DNA of 64,000 nucleotides from Jeotgalibacillus malaysiensis (GCA_000818095.1 CP009416.1:3332501-3396500), one strand, 5' to 3'; counted from the stretch's first letter, positions 8,564 to 18,498 are shown. The notes: a model not told the origin generated them from the sequence alone. Made by a program: numbers and translations.

Positions 8564-9454
8564 TTAAACGGGTCTTTGCCCGGTATACGTTACGACTTCG
8601 TTTCTTGTCAGCGTTTTCCGCTGGTCAAGTCTCGTGATAATATCCGGGTCATGTGATGGCAAATAAATGGTTTGATGATACAGGGCATAGGAGCGAATAG
8701 CGCCCATTGTTGCATATGCATGCTCAAAGGAAGCTGAGATACCTGGAATCCGTTTGTCAGCGAGCTGCGACTGGTTGAAAGTCACATCACCCGCAAAGAA
8801 CAGCGACAGCTCACCATCTCGGACGATCACTGATAGATGTCCATCTGTATGTCCAGGCGTTGAAACAAGTGATAGCTGAGGATGCAGGGAATGATCCGCT
8901 CCTTTAAACAATGCATCTGTGTCCGGAAAATCCGTCAACTTGAATTCAATACCAGACGGCCATTTCTCTGATACCGCACCCAGAAGGAAACGCTGTGATT
9001 GATCAAACTCTTTTCTCGACATGACTACAGGAATACCTGCGAGATCGCTGAGACCACCTGCATGATCTGTATGAGAATGCGTTAGAATCGTATAATCAAT
9101 CGTTCGAGGATCAATACCCGCCCGCTGTAGCTGAGCACCGATACCCTGAGAAAGCTCAATCTTAAAACGAATTAATCGTTTTAGCAGCCATTCATTTTTC
9201 GTACGCTCCTTAAACCAGCCTTCCTCATTTACACGCGGCGTCTCACCAGCATCAATCAGCACCTTCATATCAGGAAACTCGACGAGATAACTCCAGATCG
9301 GCAGCCACTCTGTCCACGAAGGAGAAGTAACAAGCGCAGGGATCCGCAGCGCCTCCACCCCTCTCCACTGACGATACGGTTTTTTCACAGCAACCTGACC
9401 AGTCGAAAACGCATGCACCCGGACACCCGACAACCTGTTATCATACACCAGCAT
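8564..9454 (-). CDS. MBL-fold metallohydrolase, lactonase-like
   Basis: 296 residues. The metallo-beta-lactamase zinc motif HSHTDH appears mid-protein, followed by GHTDGH and FFAGDVTF, giving the full set of metal ligands. The N-terminal layout (a domain with IWSYLVEFPDMKVLIDAG) resembles N-acyl-homoserine-lactone lactonases of the AiiA group, but substrate cannot be assigned. It has a GGGAGGA site before the ATG and is bracketed by repeat copies 3 and 4, so it is monocistronic. Confidence 0.8.
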   Translation of the reverse strand: MLVYDNRLSGVRVHAFSTGQVAVKKPYRQWRGVEALRIPALVTSPSWTEWLPIWSYLVEFPDMKVLIDAGETPRVNEEGWFKERTKNEWLLKRLIRFKIELSQGIGAQLQRAGIDPRTIDYTILTHSHTDHAGGLSDLAGIPVVMSRKEFDQSQRFLLGAVSEKWPSGIEFKLTDFPDTDALFKGADHSLHPQLSLVSTPGHTDGHLSVIVRDGELSLFFAGDVTFNQSQLADKRIPGISASFEHAYATMGAIRSYALYHQTIYLPSHDPDIITRLDQRKTLTRNEVVTYTGQRPV

Positions 9455-9550
9455 GTTTATCGTCCTCCCGTATTGAAGTTTTATCTAATTATAAGAGGGG
9501 TTAAGGGAATTTGGGATGGCTGGAGGTGCTGTGGATGTGCGGGGAGGGGG

Positions 9551-9633
9551 CGGCGCAGCGGGGACGGAGTTGACTGTTCCATTTTCGTAATGATTCTAAA
9601 AACGAACCACTTAACTCCGTCCCCAGTGAGCCG
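9551..9633. repeat. GGGGACGGAG-type palindromic repeat, copy 4
   Basis: Arms GCAGCGGGGACGGAG and CTCCGTCCCCAGTG around a TTCGTAATGATTCTAAAAACG core. Confidence 0.85.
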
Positions 9634-9645
9634 CCTGCAACACAG

Positions 9646-9673
9646 AAAAACCGCCCTCCAAAAAGAGCGGTCT
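9646..9673 (-). terminator. terminator after nhaC-like gene
   Basis: GACCGCTCT / AGGGCGGT stem followed by TTTTT on the minus strand, directly downstream of the antiporter gene. Confidence 0.75.
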
Positions 9674-9684
9674 TCAACAGTTCA

Positions 9685-11109
9685 TTATGCAGTCTGTGCA
9701 TCCTGTTCAATTGCATCATCATCTTCCTGTTTTGTCATCGTCAAACCGGTAATCCCGTAGAAGATCGACACGATCGGCGTAACGAATGCAAGAAAACAGA
9801 ATGGCAGGTATGCAAGGGTTGAGACGCCGAGTGCGCCTGCAGTGTATAATCCGCTTCCTGTCCATGGAAGCAGAGCTGCACTTTGTGTTCCTGTGTCTTC
9901 AAGTACGCGTGACAGGTTTTCAGGCTTCAGGTTCAGTCTGTCAAAAATCGGTTTCATCAGCGTACCACCCATCACGGTTGAAAAATAGACTGACCCACCA
10001 ATTGCCAGTGTAAAGTAGCTGACTACACTTGTGACTGCAACAAGGACGCCCGTATGCTGAATCTTCTCAGCAAATGAAGCAATCATCGCTTCAAGTACAC
10101 CTGCCTCAGCAAGCATACCGCCAAGACCGAGTGCAAATAAGAACAAAGCAACGAGCGCAAGCATACTGACAAGACCACCGCGAATCAGAAGACTGTCTAC
10201 AATTTCGATGCCGGATTCAACCGTATAGCCGTTGTAAAAAGTGCTGATTGTCTCTGAAAAGCTGAATCCCTGTGCGAAAATCGCAACAAGTCCGCCTGTT
10301 GCTGCACCGATAAAAATAGATGGAATTGCAGGCTTTTTCATCATCAACAGTGTGATTAACACCACAACCGGGATGAGTGGTATAAGACCAAGGCTGAAGT
10401 TTTCACTCAGGTAAGTGGTCATCTGGGCAACTGATTCAGCATTTACTGAACCGTTGTATTGAAGACCGATCATTGTAAAAATGATCGCAGTGATAACATA
10501 AGCCGGCACAGTGGTCCACAGCATATGTCTGATATGAGAGAACAGATCTCCACCCGTCACTGCAGGCGCAAGATTCGTCGTATCAGACAGCGGAGACATT
10601 TTATCACCGAAGTACGCCCCACTGACAATCGCGCCAGCTGTAATACCTGCAGGAATACCAAGCGCTGCACCTACCCCCATCATGGCGATACCCGCAGTAC
10701 CGATTGTTCCCCACGAAGTTCCTGTCGCTACTGCAACGAGTGAACAGAACAATAATGTTGTTACAAGGAAATACTGTGGCGAAATAGCTTCAACACCATA
10801 ATAGATCAGCGTTGGCACAGTACCAGAAGCGATCCATGCACCAATTAAAATTCCGACGGTTAAAAGAATCAGTACAGGCTGAAGCGCCTTCCCCATCGAT
10901 TCAAACATCGATTTTTCAATCTGCTTATAAGTAAAGCCCAGCCTTAGCATAAATGGCATTACAACAAGCATACTGATAAACATCAGAATTTGAATAGGTG
11001 CATCAAATACTAAAATACCAACTGACACGACTGCAACCGCAGCTGCAAGCATCAGCATCGCATACGTAAATGACGGCTTTTGAATATGATTATGACTATC
11101 GGTTTCCAA
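9685..11109 (-). CDS. nhaC: Na+/H+ antiporter, NhaC family
   Basis: 474 residues, about 12 membrane segments, typical NhaC length. Family features include SGAYFGDKMSPLSDTTNLAP near residue 165 and the late LLPWTGSGLYTAGALGV. The start is TTG 11109, seven bases after AAGGAG. It exchanges Na+ for H+ across the membrane for pH and sodium homeostasis; some NhaC relatives exchange organic acids instead (for example malate/lactate), so substrate is not certain. Single gene with its own terminator. Confidence 0.88.
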   Translation of the reverse strand: METDSHNHIQKPSFTYAMLMLAAAVAVVSVGILVFDAPIQILMFISMLVVMPFMLRLGFTYKQIEKSMFESMGKALQPVLILLTVGILIGAWIASGTVPTLIYYGVEAISPQYFLVTTLLFCSLVAVATGTSWGTIGTAGIAMMGVGAALGIPAGITAGAIVSGAYFGDKMSPLSDTTNLAPAVTGGDLFSHIRHMLWTTVPAYVITAIIFTMIGLQYNGSVNAESVAQMTTYLSENFSLGLIPLIPVVVLITLLMMKKPAIPSIFIGAATGGLVAIFAQGFSFSETISTFYNGYTVESGIEIVDSLLIRGGLVSMLALVALFLFALGLGGMLAEAGVLEAMIASFAEKIQHTGVLVAVTSVVSYFTLAIGGSVYFSTVMGGTLMKPIFDRLNLKPENLSRVLEDTGTQSAALLPWTGSGLYTAGALGVSTLAYLPFCFLAFVTPIVSIFYGITGLTMTKQEDDDAIEQDAQTA

Positions 11110-11330
11110 CCAACCACTCCTTCTTGATCAACTATTATTTTAAAATAGTGATTATTTTTTCTCATGAATAATAAAATTATAGCTCAAACTGAATTGTCAG
11201 TAAATTTTGATATTCTATTGATTTTATAGGATCTTCATTGCTTATCCTTCCTGAGCGTACATTCATTCCCATTTTTCATAGAATTACGCTATCATACTGG
11301 ACATTTGTATAGAAGATCGCAAATTAAAAG

Positions 11331-11370
11331 TAAAAATCCAGCTGCACTTGAGATGCAGCCGGATTTTTTA
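11331..11370 (-). terminator. terminator after M50 gene
   Basis: AATCCGGCTGCA / TGCAGCTGGATT stem with flanking A and T tracts, usable on both strands. It follows the M50 peptidase gene. The stretch from here to 11110 holds only AT-rich upstream DNA of the antiporter gene. Confidence 0.8.
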
Positions 11371-11380
11371 ATCCCCTGAT

Positions 11381-12505
11381 TCACTTTAAGTGGTTTCGAA
11401 TCTCCTGTGTGACTTTTTGTTCACTTGACCCTTCAAGGTAAAGTGGATGCCACTCTCCAATGGCGCGATCAACCCGGTCGAGTGCAGCGAGCGCCTGTGA
11501 TTTTTCACCATAAACAATCGCCAGATACGCATCGCGCATATAACGTGTAACGTCATTTTTATTACTAATCAGCTGAAGCTTTCTTTCAATATCAGGCTCT
11601 TCATGCAGTTTTCCTGCAAAATAAAGCCCTGTAGCTGTTGCTATGTCAATCATATCCTGCAGCACAACTGCTTTATTCGTTCTTTTTTTAAACGCTCTGC
11701 CATCGGTCAGCTCAAGAAAGCGATCAGGGTCAGATTTGTAATAATAAGGACCGATCGTAGCCAGTAAGGAGGCAGCGAGCGGCCAGTCCGGATAACGGTT
11801 TATAATCTGCTCTGCCCTCTCAACCGTCTCTTTCTTCCAATGCCCGGTACCCGTCGGATCCTCCTGCAGTAATTGATAGCTGACTAGAATCACCTCTGCA
11901 CCAGGCTCTTTTTCTTTTAAAATAGAAATCATTTTACCATCAGTCAGGACACCCGTTGGCGTTTCAATACTCGCAAGGTTTGTTATACCAAGGAACAGAC
12001 TGACCATCGCAAAAGTTAAAATAATGCCCGACGGCCAGATAAAATAACCAAGAATAAGCGCGGCTCCACCAGTGACAATATTTGAAACAGGTCCCGCATA
12101 AATCAGACGCAGCAGTTTTTTCTGCATCGCTTTGTCAGATACCCGCTCAGGAAAACGCATCATCGCACGACCAATATAACCGAGGGATGGCAGCTTAAAG
12201 AAAAACCGGCTTTTGCCGCTTACTTTCGCATATACAAACGGACCGTATGATAAATTCATCACTTCCATGCCACCAAGCTTTCCCCCGATCGCATGTCCCG
12301 TCTCATGAATCAACAGACTGATAATAAAACTGATCAAAGCCACAAACAAAATAAACAATACACCCGTCACTGTAATCGGCACTTCTTCACGCAACACAAA
12401 AGATGAAATCAGCACACCCATCAAAAGCCCAAAAAGCGCCTGCACCCCCTGCGTTTTAAACTTCGATCCCGGCTGCACCGTTTTCTTTTCAGTAACCTGC
12501 GTCAT
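11381..12505 (-). CDS. M50-family (site-2-protease-like) membrane metallopeptidase
   Basis: 374 residues from ATG 12505, placed four bases after AGGAGGGG; a frame extension to 12520 runs through that site. The zinc motif HETGH lies in a membrane segment (LLIHETGHAIGG), the hallmark of S2P/SpoIVFB-like intramembrane proteases. Further membrane segments follow, then a soluble helical C-terminal region of about 160 residues of TPR-like spacing. The C-terminal Asp motif typical of M50 is not obvious. Target unknown. Monocistronic. Confidence 0.78.
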   Translation of the reverse strand: MTQVTEKKTVQPGSKFKTQGVQALFGLLMGVLISSFVLREEVPITVTGVLFILFVALISFIISLLIHETGHAIGGKLGGMEVMNLSYGPFVYAKVSGKSRFFFKLPSLGYIGRAMMRFPERVSDKAMQKKLLRLIYAGPVSNIVTGGAALILGYFIWPSGIILTFAMVSLFLGITNLASIETPTGVLTDGKMISILKEKEPGAEVILVSYQLLQEDPTGTGHWKKETVERAEQIINRYPDWPLAASLLATIGPYYYKSDPDRFLELTDGRAFKKRTNKAVVLQDMIDIATATGLYFAGKLHEEPDIERKLQLISNKNDVTRYMRDAYLAIVYGEKSQALAALDRVDRAIGEWHPLYLEGSSEQKVTQEIRNHLK

Positions 12506-12584
12506 TGCACCCCTCCTCATCCCGGAAAAAAGTTGTTAAGTTATGTACGTGCGAGGTTGTGAAAAGGATTCACTGACTAGATAA

Positions 12585-12723
12585 GGCGGCACAGCGGGGA
12601 CGGAGTTTAGTGTGCTGTTTTTATAGTGATTCTAAAAATGGAACACGTAGGGACGGAGTTGAATGCGCCACTTTTAGAATGATTCTAAAAATGAAACACA
12701 CAACTCCGTCCCCGGCGTGCCGC
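12585..12723. repeat. GGGGACGGAG-type repeat, composite copy 5
   Basis: One left arm plus core is followed directly by a second left arm (GGGACGGAGTT), a second core and one right arm (AACTCCGTCCCCGG). The structure is therefore one and a half units in tandem. Confidence 0.85.
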
Positions 12724-12736
12724 CTAATAAATCCCA

Positions 12737-13804
12737 TCAATCAAAAAACCCAAACCCGCTCTCCTCACTCAAATCTAAAACAAAAGCCTTCAACAATTCC
12801 TTCGTTGCTACTAAATCCTCCATATCAATCACTTCAACCGGTGAGTGCGCATAACGGGAAGGTATGGACAGCACACCTGTTGGAATGCCATGGTTAGCAA
12901 GGCTCATGGCCCCGCCGTCTGTCCCGATCCCAGGGAATACTTCAAGCTGGTAAGCGATTTTTTTGTCGTTCGCTAAATGGATCAGCTTTTCTTTTACAGC
13001 CGGGTGAGAAATCAGGCTGAAATCGAGCACTTTAATCCCGGTTCCGGCACCAAGCGCCAGTGAGGCATCCATCGTTTCTTCCGGTGTATCGCTGACCGCT
13101 GTTGTATCAAGGGCAATCGCCACGTCTGCTTCCACCTGCCTCGCAGCTACCTGAGCACCACGTAAGCCAACCTCTTCCTGAACCGTGAATACAGCTGTAA
13201 CTGTTCCGGCAAACTGTTCATCCTGCAGTTCCTGAAGCGTCTGAATCAGCACCGCACAACCTGCACGATCATCAAAGCCTTTTCCGACAAAACGCCCTGT
13301 CGTTTCATTGCCCAAAAACTCCATATCAGGTTTCCAGGTAACAGGCGTCCCGATTTCGACGCCGAGCTCAATCGCATGTGCTTTATTTTTCGCACCAATA
13401 TCTATGTATAACTGACGGTGATTTCGTACTTTCCCCGCATCATCAAACTTTGAATAGTGAGCAGAAATACTGCCGATCACACCAGTTAAAAGACCAGTTC
13501 GTGTTCGAAGCTGAACCTTCTGCGTCAACAGCAGACGGTCATCATTCCCTCCAAGCTTTTCAAACCGAATCAGACCACTCTCTTCAATCTTTTTAACGAT
13601 GAAGCCAACCTCATCCATATGCGCGGTCATGACCATCGCAGGACCCGGCCTAGCACCCTTTTTCACTGCAATCACATTACCAAGCGCATCCACTTTCACC
13701 TCATCCACTAAAGGTTTGATTGTATCTCTCAACCATTTACTAACCGGCTGCTCATGACCACATGGACCATGCAAAGATGTTAATTGTTCTAAAAGCTGCT
13801 TCAT
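12737..13804 (-). CDS. M42-family glutamyl/deblocking aminopeptidase
   Basis: 355 residues, the normal M42 length. Metal-site patterns are in order: MTAHMDEVGFIV near residue 68, GKGFDDRAGCAVL near 173, VFTVQEEVGLRGA near 206, ALDTTAVSDTPE near 230 and the late HSPVEVIDMEDL. These enzymes form large cytosolic tetrahedral complexes and trim N-terminal residues from peptides. The AAGGAGG site precedes the ATG. B. subtilis relatives include YsdC and FrvX-like proteins. Single gene. Confidence 0.92.
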   Translation of the reverse strand: MKQLLEQLTSLHGPCGHEQPVSKWLRDTIKPLVDEVKVDALGNVIAVKKGARPGPAMVMTAHMDEVGFIVKKIEESGLIRFEKLGGNDDRLLLTQKVQLRTRTGLLTGVIGSISAHYSKFDDAGKVRNHRQLYIDIGAKNKAHAIELGVEIGTPVTWKPDMEFLGNETTGRFVGKGFDDRAGCAVLIQTLQELQDEQFAGTVTAVFTVQEEVGLRGAQVAARQVEADVAIALDTTAVSDTPEETMDASLALGAGTGIKVLDFSLISHPAVKEKLIHLANDKKIAYQLEVFPGIGTDGGAMSLANHGIPTGVLSIPSRYAHSPVEVIDMEDLVATKELLKAFVLDLSEESGFGFFD

Positions 13805-13869
13805 GATGATTCCTCCTTATGTTCGTTTATGTGATTATACCATTTATTTAGACAAGCGAAAGATTAAGG

Positions 13870-14007
13870 TGCGACACATTAGGGACGGAGTTAAGTGTGC
13901 TACTTTTAGAATGATTACAGAAATGACACACATAACTCCGTCCCGGCATGAGTCATTTTTAGAATGACTACAAAAACGAATCACTAAACTCCGTCCCCAA
14001 TGTGCCG
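13870..14007. repeat. GGGGACGGAG-type repeat, composite copy 6
   Basis: One left arm, a core, a right arm, then a second core and second right arm. The cores carry base changes (GAATGATTAC, GAATGACTAC) that spoil their own palindrome while the arms stay conserved. Confidence 0.85.
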
Positions 14008-14077
14008 GTGTATCACTAGCCACCCCACCCCAAAAATGAGAAACTATTAAAAAATCCATCCAGAAAAGGTGACCCAC

Positions 14078-14641
14078 ATGACAAGCGAAAAACAAAAAAT
14101 GCTCGCTGGCGAAATGTACGATCCGGCTGACCCGATGTTAATGAAAGAGCGTGAAGAGGCAAGAAGGAAGGTCCGCCTCTTTAATCAGACGACTGAACCT
14201 GAAGGTGAGCAGCGCGTTGAGATGCTGAAGGATTTACTTGGCTCAACAGGGAACCACGTGTATATGGAGCCGAATATCCGTTTTGACTATGGCTACAATA
14301 CGCACGTAGGCGAGAATTTCTTTGCTAATTTCGACTGCACGATTTTAGACGTATGTGAAGTCCGCTTTGGCGATAACTGTATGCTTGCGCCGGGCGGTCA
14401 GATCTATACAGCGACTCATCCGCTTGATCCGGCTGAACGGAATTCAGGCAGGGAGTATGCAAAGCCGATCACATTTGGACATAATGTGTGGATTGGCGGC
14501 AATGCAGTGATTAACCCAGGCATTACAGTTGGTGATAATGCGGTGATTGCTTCAGGGGCTGTTGTGACAAAGGATGTTCCGGCGAATGTAGTGGTTGGAG
14601 GCAATCCTGCGAGAGTGATTAAAGAAATTGAGATAAAATAA
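14078..14641 (+). CDS. sugar O-acetyltransferase (maltose/galactoside acetyltransferase type)
   Basis: 187 residues. An N-terminal Mac domain ([19 protein letters not shown]) is followed by left-handed beta-helix hexapeptide repeats ending in [20 protein letters not shown]. The catalytic His lies in [11 protein letters not shown] 14078 is used because AAAGGTG is eight bases upstream; an in-frame GTG is part of that site. It transfers acetyl from acetyl-CoA to a sugar hydroxyl. Single gene with a strong terminator. Confidence 0.92.
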   Translation: MTSEKQKMLAGEMYDPADPMLMKEREEARRKVRLFNQTTEPEGEQRVEMLKDLLGSTGNHVYMEPNIRFDYGYNTHVGENFFANFDCTILDVCEVRFGDNCMLAPGGQIYTATHPLDPAERNSGREYAKPITFGHNVWIGGNAVINPGITVGDNAVIASGAVVTKDVPANVVVGGNPARVIKEIEIK

Positions 14642-14644
14642 CCT

Positions 14645-14700
14645 CACAAAAAAACCGTCTGCCAGGATTCGCAATGAACCCTAGCAGACGATTTTTTGAT
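14645..14700. terminator. bidirectional terminator
   Basis: CGTCTGC / GCAGACG arms, with A tract before and T tract after, between the converging acetyltransferase and PTS genes. Confidence 0.8.
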
Positions 14701-14703
14701 TAA

Positions 14704-16053
14704 TTAAGCTGTTTTCTCTTTCTTTCTAAACGGAATTGCCATCAGCACCAGAATCACAATCAGACTGATCACAATTGCAATTGGTCCGGCAAAGTTGGCA
14801 AGTGATCCGAAGAAGATACCACTTACACCAAAGTCCGCGTCAGAGAATGTTGTGTTGGCAAATCCAAGATCTCCGAGTACCGGCAGCAGGAATACTGGCA
14901 GGAATGAGATAATGATCCCGTTCACAAAGGAACCGGCAACTGCTCCTTTGACGCCTCCTGTTGCATTTCCGAATACGCCGGCTGCGGCACCTGTGAAGAA
15001 GTGCGGCACAACGCCCGGAAGAATGATCGTACTGCCTGCAAGCGCCATGAAGATCATGCTGAATAATCCACCGGCAAAGCTTGAGAAGAAACCGATCAGA
15101 ACTGCATTTGGTGCGAATGTGAAGACAATCGGCACATCAAGTGCAGGCTTTGCGTTCGGCACAAGCTTCGTTGAGATCCCTTTGAAGGCAGGGACGATTT
15201 CTGCAAGTACAAGACGTACACCAGCTAAGATCACGAATACACCTGCTGCAAAATTACCGGCCTGGATTAAAGAGAACACAAGGAAGTTTGTTCCGTCACT
15301 TAAGTTTGCTTCAATAAACGCAGGACCTGCTGCAATGGCAACGATAAAGTACATCACGACCATTGTGAGTGCAATACTGACTGTACTGTCACGCAGGAAT
15401 CCAAGTCCTTTAGGAAAGTTAATTTTTTCAGTCGATGTCGGCTCTTTGCCGCCAACAGCTTTACCAACAAGACCGCTTAATGCATAACCAACTGCACTGA
15501 AGTGACCAAGCGCCACGTTATCATTACCTGTCAGCTTTCTCATAAATGGCTGAACAATTGCAGGGGACAGCGTCATGATAATCCCAAGCGCCACAGCACC
15601 TGCTGCAATTTGAGGAATCGTTGTGAAGCCTGCAACAGCCATGATCACTGCAAGCATACATGCCATATAAAGCGCATGGTGACCTGTCAGGAAAATGTAT
15701 TTAAAACGCGTGAAGCGCGCGATAAACACATTGACAATCATACCGAAGAACATGATGAGCGCTGTACTTGAACCGTATTCAGTTAACGCTAAAGCAACGA
15801 TCGCCTCATTGTTCGGTACAACACCCGCTACATTAAAGGCCTCTTCGAACATCGCGCCAAATGGTATCAAAGCGATTTCAAGAATGCCGGCTCCTGCTGC
15901 GATAACAAGGAATCCGACAAACGTTTTTGTCGTTCCTTTCATCGTGTCAGACAGATTCTTTCTCTGTGCAATCAGCCCGATCAGTGCAATCATCGCAACC
16001 AGAATGGCCGGCTGGCTTAAGATATCCACCAAAGTCGTCAAAACACCCGTCAT
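14704..16053 (-). CDS. ulaA: PTS ascorbate-type transporter, EIIC component (UlaA/SgaT family)
   Basis: 449 residues, about 11 membrane segments, usual EIIC-Asc length. Family patterns include GHHALYMACML and the late GAAAGVFGNATGG-VKGAVAGSF. It forms the membrane channel that takes up a sugar or L-ascorbate while it is phosphorylated. It is the last gene of a regulator-EIIB-EIIC cluster; the EIIA is a domain of the regulator. No ascorbate degradation genes are nearby, so the true substrate is open. Confidence 0.88.
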   Translation of the reverse strand: MTGVLTTLVDILSQPAILVAMIALIGLIAQRKNLSDTMKGTTKTFVGFLVIAAGAGILEIALIPFGAMFEEAFNVAGVVPNNEAIVALALTEYGSSTALIMFFGMIVNVFIARFTRFKYIFLTGHHALYMACMLAVIMAVAGFTTIPQIAAGAVALGIIMTLSPAIVQPFMRKLTGNDNVALGHFSAVGYALSGLVGKAVGGKEPTSTEKINFPKGLGFLRDSTVSIALTMVVMYFIVAIAAGPAFIEANLSDGTNFLVFSLIQAGNFAAGVFVILAGVRLVLAEIVPAFKGISTKLVPNAKPALDVPIVFTFAPNAVLIGFFSSFAGGLFSMIFMALAGSTIILPGVVPHFFTGAAAGVFGNATGGVKGAVAGSFVNGIIISFLPVFLLPVLGDLGFANTTFSDADFGVSGIFFGSLANFAGPIAIVISLIVILVLMAIPFRKKEKTA

Positions 16054-16086
16054 ATGCTCTCACCCTCTCATTTTTATATTCTCTAT

Positions 16087-16368
16087 TTAAATTAAGTTTT
16101 TCTCTTCTGCCATCTGACGGACTTTCTCTCTCAGCTCGTCCATATCAATGATGTTATCAAGTACAATGACTTCTCCTAAATGCGAGCCGCCTTCTGCGAT
16201 ATCCTTCGCAAGGAAAAATACATCCGCATCACCCGCTGTTGCTGAGCTCAAATCTGAATGAGATACCTCTACACCTGTAATACCAAGCTCACCTAATACC
16301 TGATTAATATTCATCTCCACCATAAAGCTCGTTCCAAGTCCTGATCCACATACTGCTAAAATTTTCAT
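16087..16368 (-). CDS. ulaB: PTS EIIB component (ascorbate/lactose-3 type)
   Basis: 93 residues from ATG 16368, one base after the stop of the regulator. The N-terminal P-loop-like phosphocysteine motif is KILAVCGSGLGTSFMVEM (active Cys 6). A longer reading frame upstream overlaps the regulator gene and is not needed. It passes phosphate from the EIIA domain to the sugar in EIIC. Confidence 0.9.
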   Translation of the reverse strand: MKILAVCGSGLGTSFMVEMNINQVLGELGITGVEVSHSDLSSATAGDADVFFLAKDIAEGGSHLGEVIVLDNIIDMDELREKVRQMAEEKNLI

Positions 16369-16369
16369 G

Positions 16370-18409
16370 TTATTCTTCCCCCTCTTTAATAATTGAGATA
16401 ATCTCTTCTGATGAATCTGCGTTTTTAATCCTCTGAAGCGCATCGTCATTTCCAAGCAGCTTTGTTAAATGTGCCAGTGCTTTTAAGTGTGCCTCATTAT
16501 CAACTGCTGCGAGGCAGACAAATACGTCGATACTGTGCTCTTCCTGATCCAGTAACTTCACAGGCTTTCTTGTTCTGAAAAATGACATCCCAACCTGATT
16601 GACACCTGCATCCGGTCTTGCGTGAGGAATCGCAATGCCTTTACCGATATGAATGTAAGTGCCGACCTCTTCTACGTTGCTGATCATTGCATCTACATAG
16701 CGCGGTTCAACTGTCTCTGTTTCCACTAAAGGCTCCGCCGCTTTTCTAATTGCTGTTTTCCAGTCTAGTTCTTCGTTTGTAAAATGAATCGTGTTTTCTG
16801 TTAGTAATTCTGATAGCATCGGTTTTTCCCACCTTTTCTCTGTGTTCTTTGCATATAAAAGCTCGACTAACTCTGAGATGAGCTTTTTCTCATTTTTAAC
16901 ATCTGCGTTTCTTCTGACAATCTGCATAATCGACTCAACCGATAGATTCCGGTCATCAAGCTGTGGAAAAGCAGATGCTACCGCCTGTATTAAATGCGTT
17001 TTCTCCACAATCGACAGTAACGGCTTTACCTGATAGACAGGTTTGACTGACTCTACAGGCACAGTTGAAAAGATCAGGTCATAGTTCTCCGGTGAAATCC
17101 GGTCAATGTGCTCTGTTGTATAAATGCTTGAAAAATCAATCCCCGGGAACAGTTCACCAAGCTGAGACCTCAGCATCACGGAAGAACTGACACCGTTTGA
17201 ACAGACGATTAACGCTTTAATCCGCTCAGCTTTTTCTTCGTTGTGCTTTTCAAGATATCCGCCAAAATGGAGTGTAAAGTATCCAATCTCTGCTTCGCTG
17301 ATCGTCTTCCCAGTCCAGATTTCAAGCGGATGCAGGGACTTTGCAACAAACTGGAACAGTTCATGATAGTCCTCTTTAATTTTTTCCGTCATCGGATTGA
17401 TAAGCGGAATACTGAACATAATGCGAAAGTACGTCGGTACAAGATGATTAAATAAACTTTTCACCAGATACGCCTTATGCCTGATCGGCAGCAGCGTATT
17501 CTTTTCGAACTCATCTACAATCTGCTCAGCAAGCTTCCGAAGCGGGACATGATACTGCGGATTTAACTCCTCTTGGCAGGTGAGCAATTGAATGGCAACG
17601 AAATACTTTTCAGCCTCTGCACTTTCCGGGAACAGGATCTTCGCGAGATCAGCTGCATAAGAGAAAATCTCCTGGTCCTCTAACAGCGTTTGTTCATCCT
17701 GTTTAAAATGAAGCTCTTTCTGTTCACCACGTGCTTTCGTGAAAATAAAGTGATACGTCATCTCCACTTCCCTGCTTCTGACAAGCTGTATCGGGTGACT
17801 CTTTAAAAAGGTGTTGATTCCTTTTTGAACTTCTACCAGTTCACTATCTTTATGCCAAGCTCTGAGCGTTGTGATTAGAATTTCTTTTCCAAGCGGCTTT
17901 GAAAGTAATGTATTAATACAATAGATCGCAAATCTTCTTTGATCCATTTCAGTTCCGCTGATGAGATAACCATTCATCCGCTGATACTCAAGCTGAACAT
18001 GCCATTCGCGGCACATCTCTTTTGTTTTCTTCACGTCAGTCAGCGCTGTATTTTTACTGACGTTTAACAAAAGCTGATAGTGATAGCCTGAGATCATATC
18101 CTGCTTAATGAATGTGTACAGGTAGATCATCAGTGGACGATCTTCTTCAGAAACGATCAGGTCATTCCCATTTGCTGTCAGGGAAGCTTCTTTTTTCATA
18201 AATGTTCTGATCTTGTCATCTGTGACTAACACCTGGTTATTCATTTTGACTGTCGGCAGCTTCATCATACTCAGCGTGCTGTTTGCTTTTTCTAATAAAT
18301 AATCAAACTGACGCTCAGTTAAATTCAACTCCATCATCATTTCAGGCTTCGTAATCTGCTGATACTGAGTGAGTCTTTCAAGAAACTCATAAGATTTCTG
18401 ATCCAGCAA
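16370..18409 (-). CDS. BglG/LicR-type PTS transcription activator with PRD, EIIB-like and EIIA domains
   Basis: 679 residues. Order: N-terminal helix-turn-helix (QITKPEMMMELNLTERQFDYLL), two PTS regulation domains (about 190-400), an EIIB-like domain (KALIVCSNGVSSSVMLRSQ near 405-490) and an EIIA domain at the C-terminus with phospho-His in KGIAIPHARPDAG. The start is TTG 18409, eight bases after GGAGG. It likely activates this operon when substrate flows through the PTS, and its EIIA domain probably also serves transport because no separate EIIA exists. Two cre-like sites lie upstream. Confidence 0.88.
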   Translation of the reverse strand: MLDQKSYEFLERLTQYQQITKPEMMMELNLTERQFDYLLEKANSTLSMMKLPTVKMNNQVLVTDDKIRTFMKKEASLTANGNDLIVSEEDRPLMIYLYTFIKQDMISGYHYQLLLNVSKNTALTDVKKTKEMCREWHVQLEYQRMNGYLISGTEMDQRRFAIYCINTLLSKPLGKEILITTLRAWHKDSELVEVQKGINTFLKSHPIQLVRSREVEMTYHFIFTKARGEQKELHFKQDEQTLLEDQEIFSYAADLAKILFPESAEAEKYFVAIQLLTCQEELNPQYHVPLRKLAEQIVDEFEKNTLLPIRHKAYLVKSLFNHLVPTYFRIMFSIPLINPMTEKIKEDYHELFQFVAKSLHPLEIWTGKTISEAEIGYFTLHFGGYLEKHNEEKAERIKALIVCSNGVSSSVMLRSQLGELFPGIDFSSIYTTEHIDRISPENYDLIFSTVPVESVKPVYQVKPLLSIVEKTHLIQAVASAFPQLDDRNLSVESIMQIVRRNADVKNEKKLISELVELLYAKNTEKRWEKPMLSELLTENTIHFTNEELDWKTAIRKAAEPLVETETVEPRYVDAMISNVEEVGTYIHIGKGIAIPHARPDAGVNQVGMSFFRTRKPVKLLDQEEHSIDVFVCLAAVDNEAHLKALAHLTKLLGNDDALQRIKNADSSEEIISIIKEGEE

Positions 18410-18438
18410 AGGTAGTCCCTCCGTTTCTTAAACCAATT

Positions 18439-18498
18439 TTAAAGCGCTTACAAAGCTGCTGCAATAACATTCAGACCCAAATGATGTGTGCGCTTTCA
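18439..18498 (-). promoter_or_regulatory. two cre-like (CcpA) sites before PTS operon
   Basis: On the minus strand TGTAAGCGCTTTAA (18439-18452) matches 13 of 14 positions of the cre consensus TGWAARCGYTWNCW. TGAAAGCGCACACA (18485-18498) matches 12 of 14. Both lie between the regulator gene and the divergent HAD gene. Carbon catabolite repression of the PTS operon is expected. Confidence 0.65.

Noticed and set aside
8564-9454. Naming the MBL enzyme AiiA
   Set aside because: Only the general MBL zinc motif and layout are visible; lactonase activity cannot be claimed from this.
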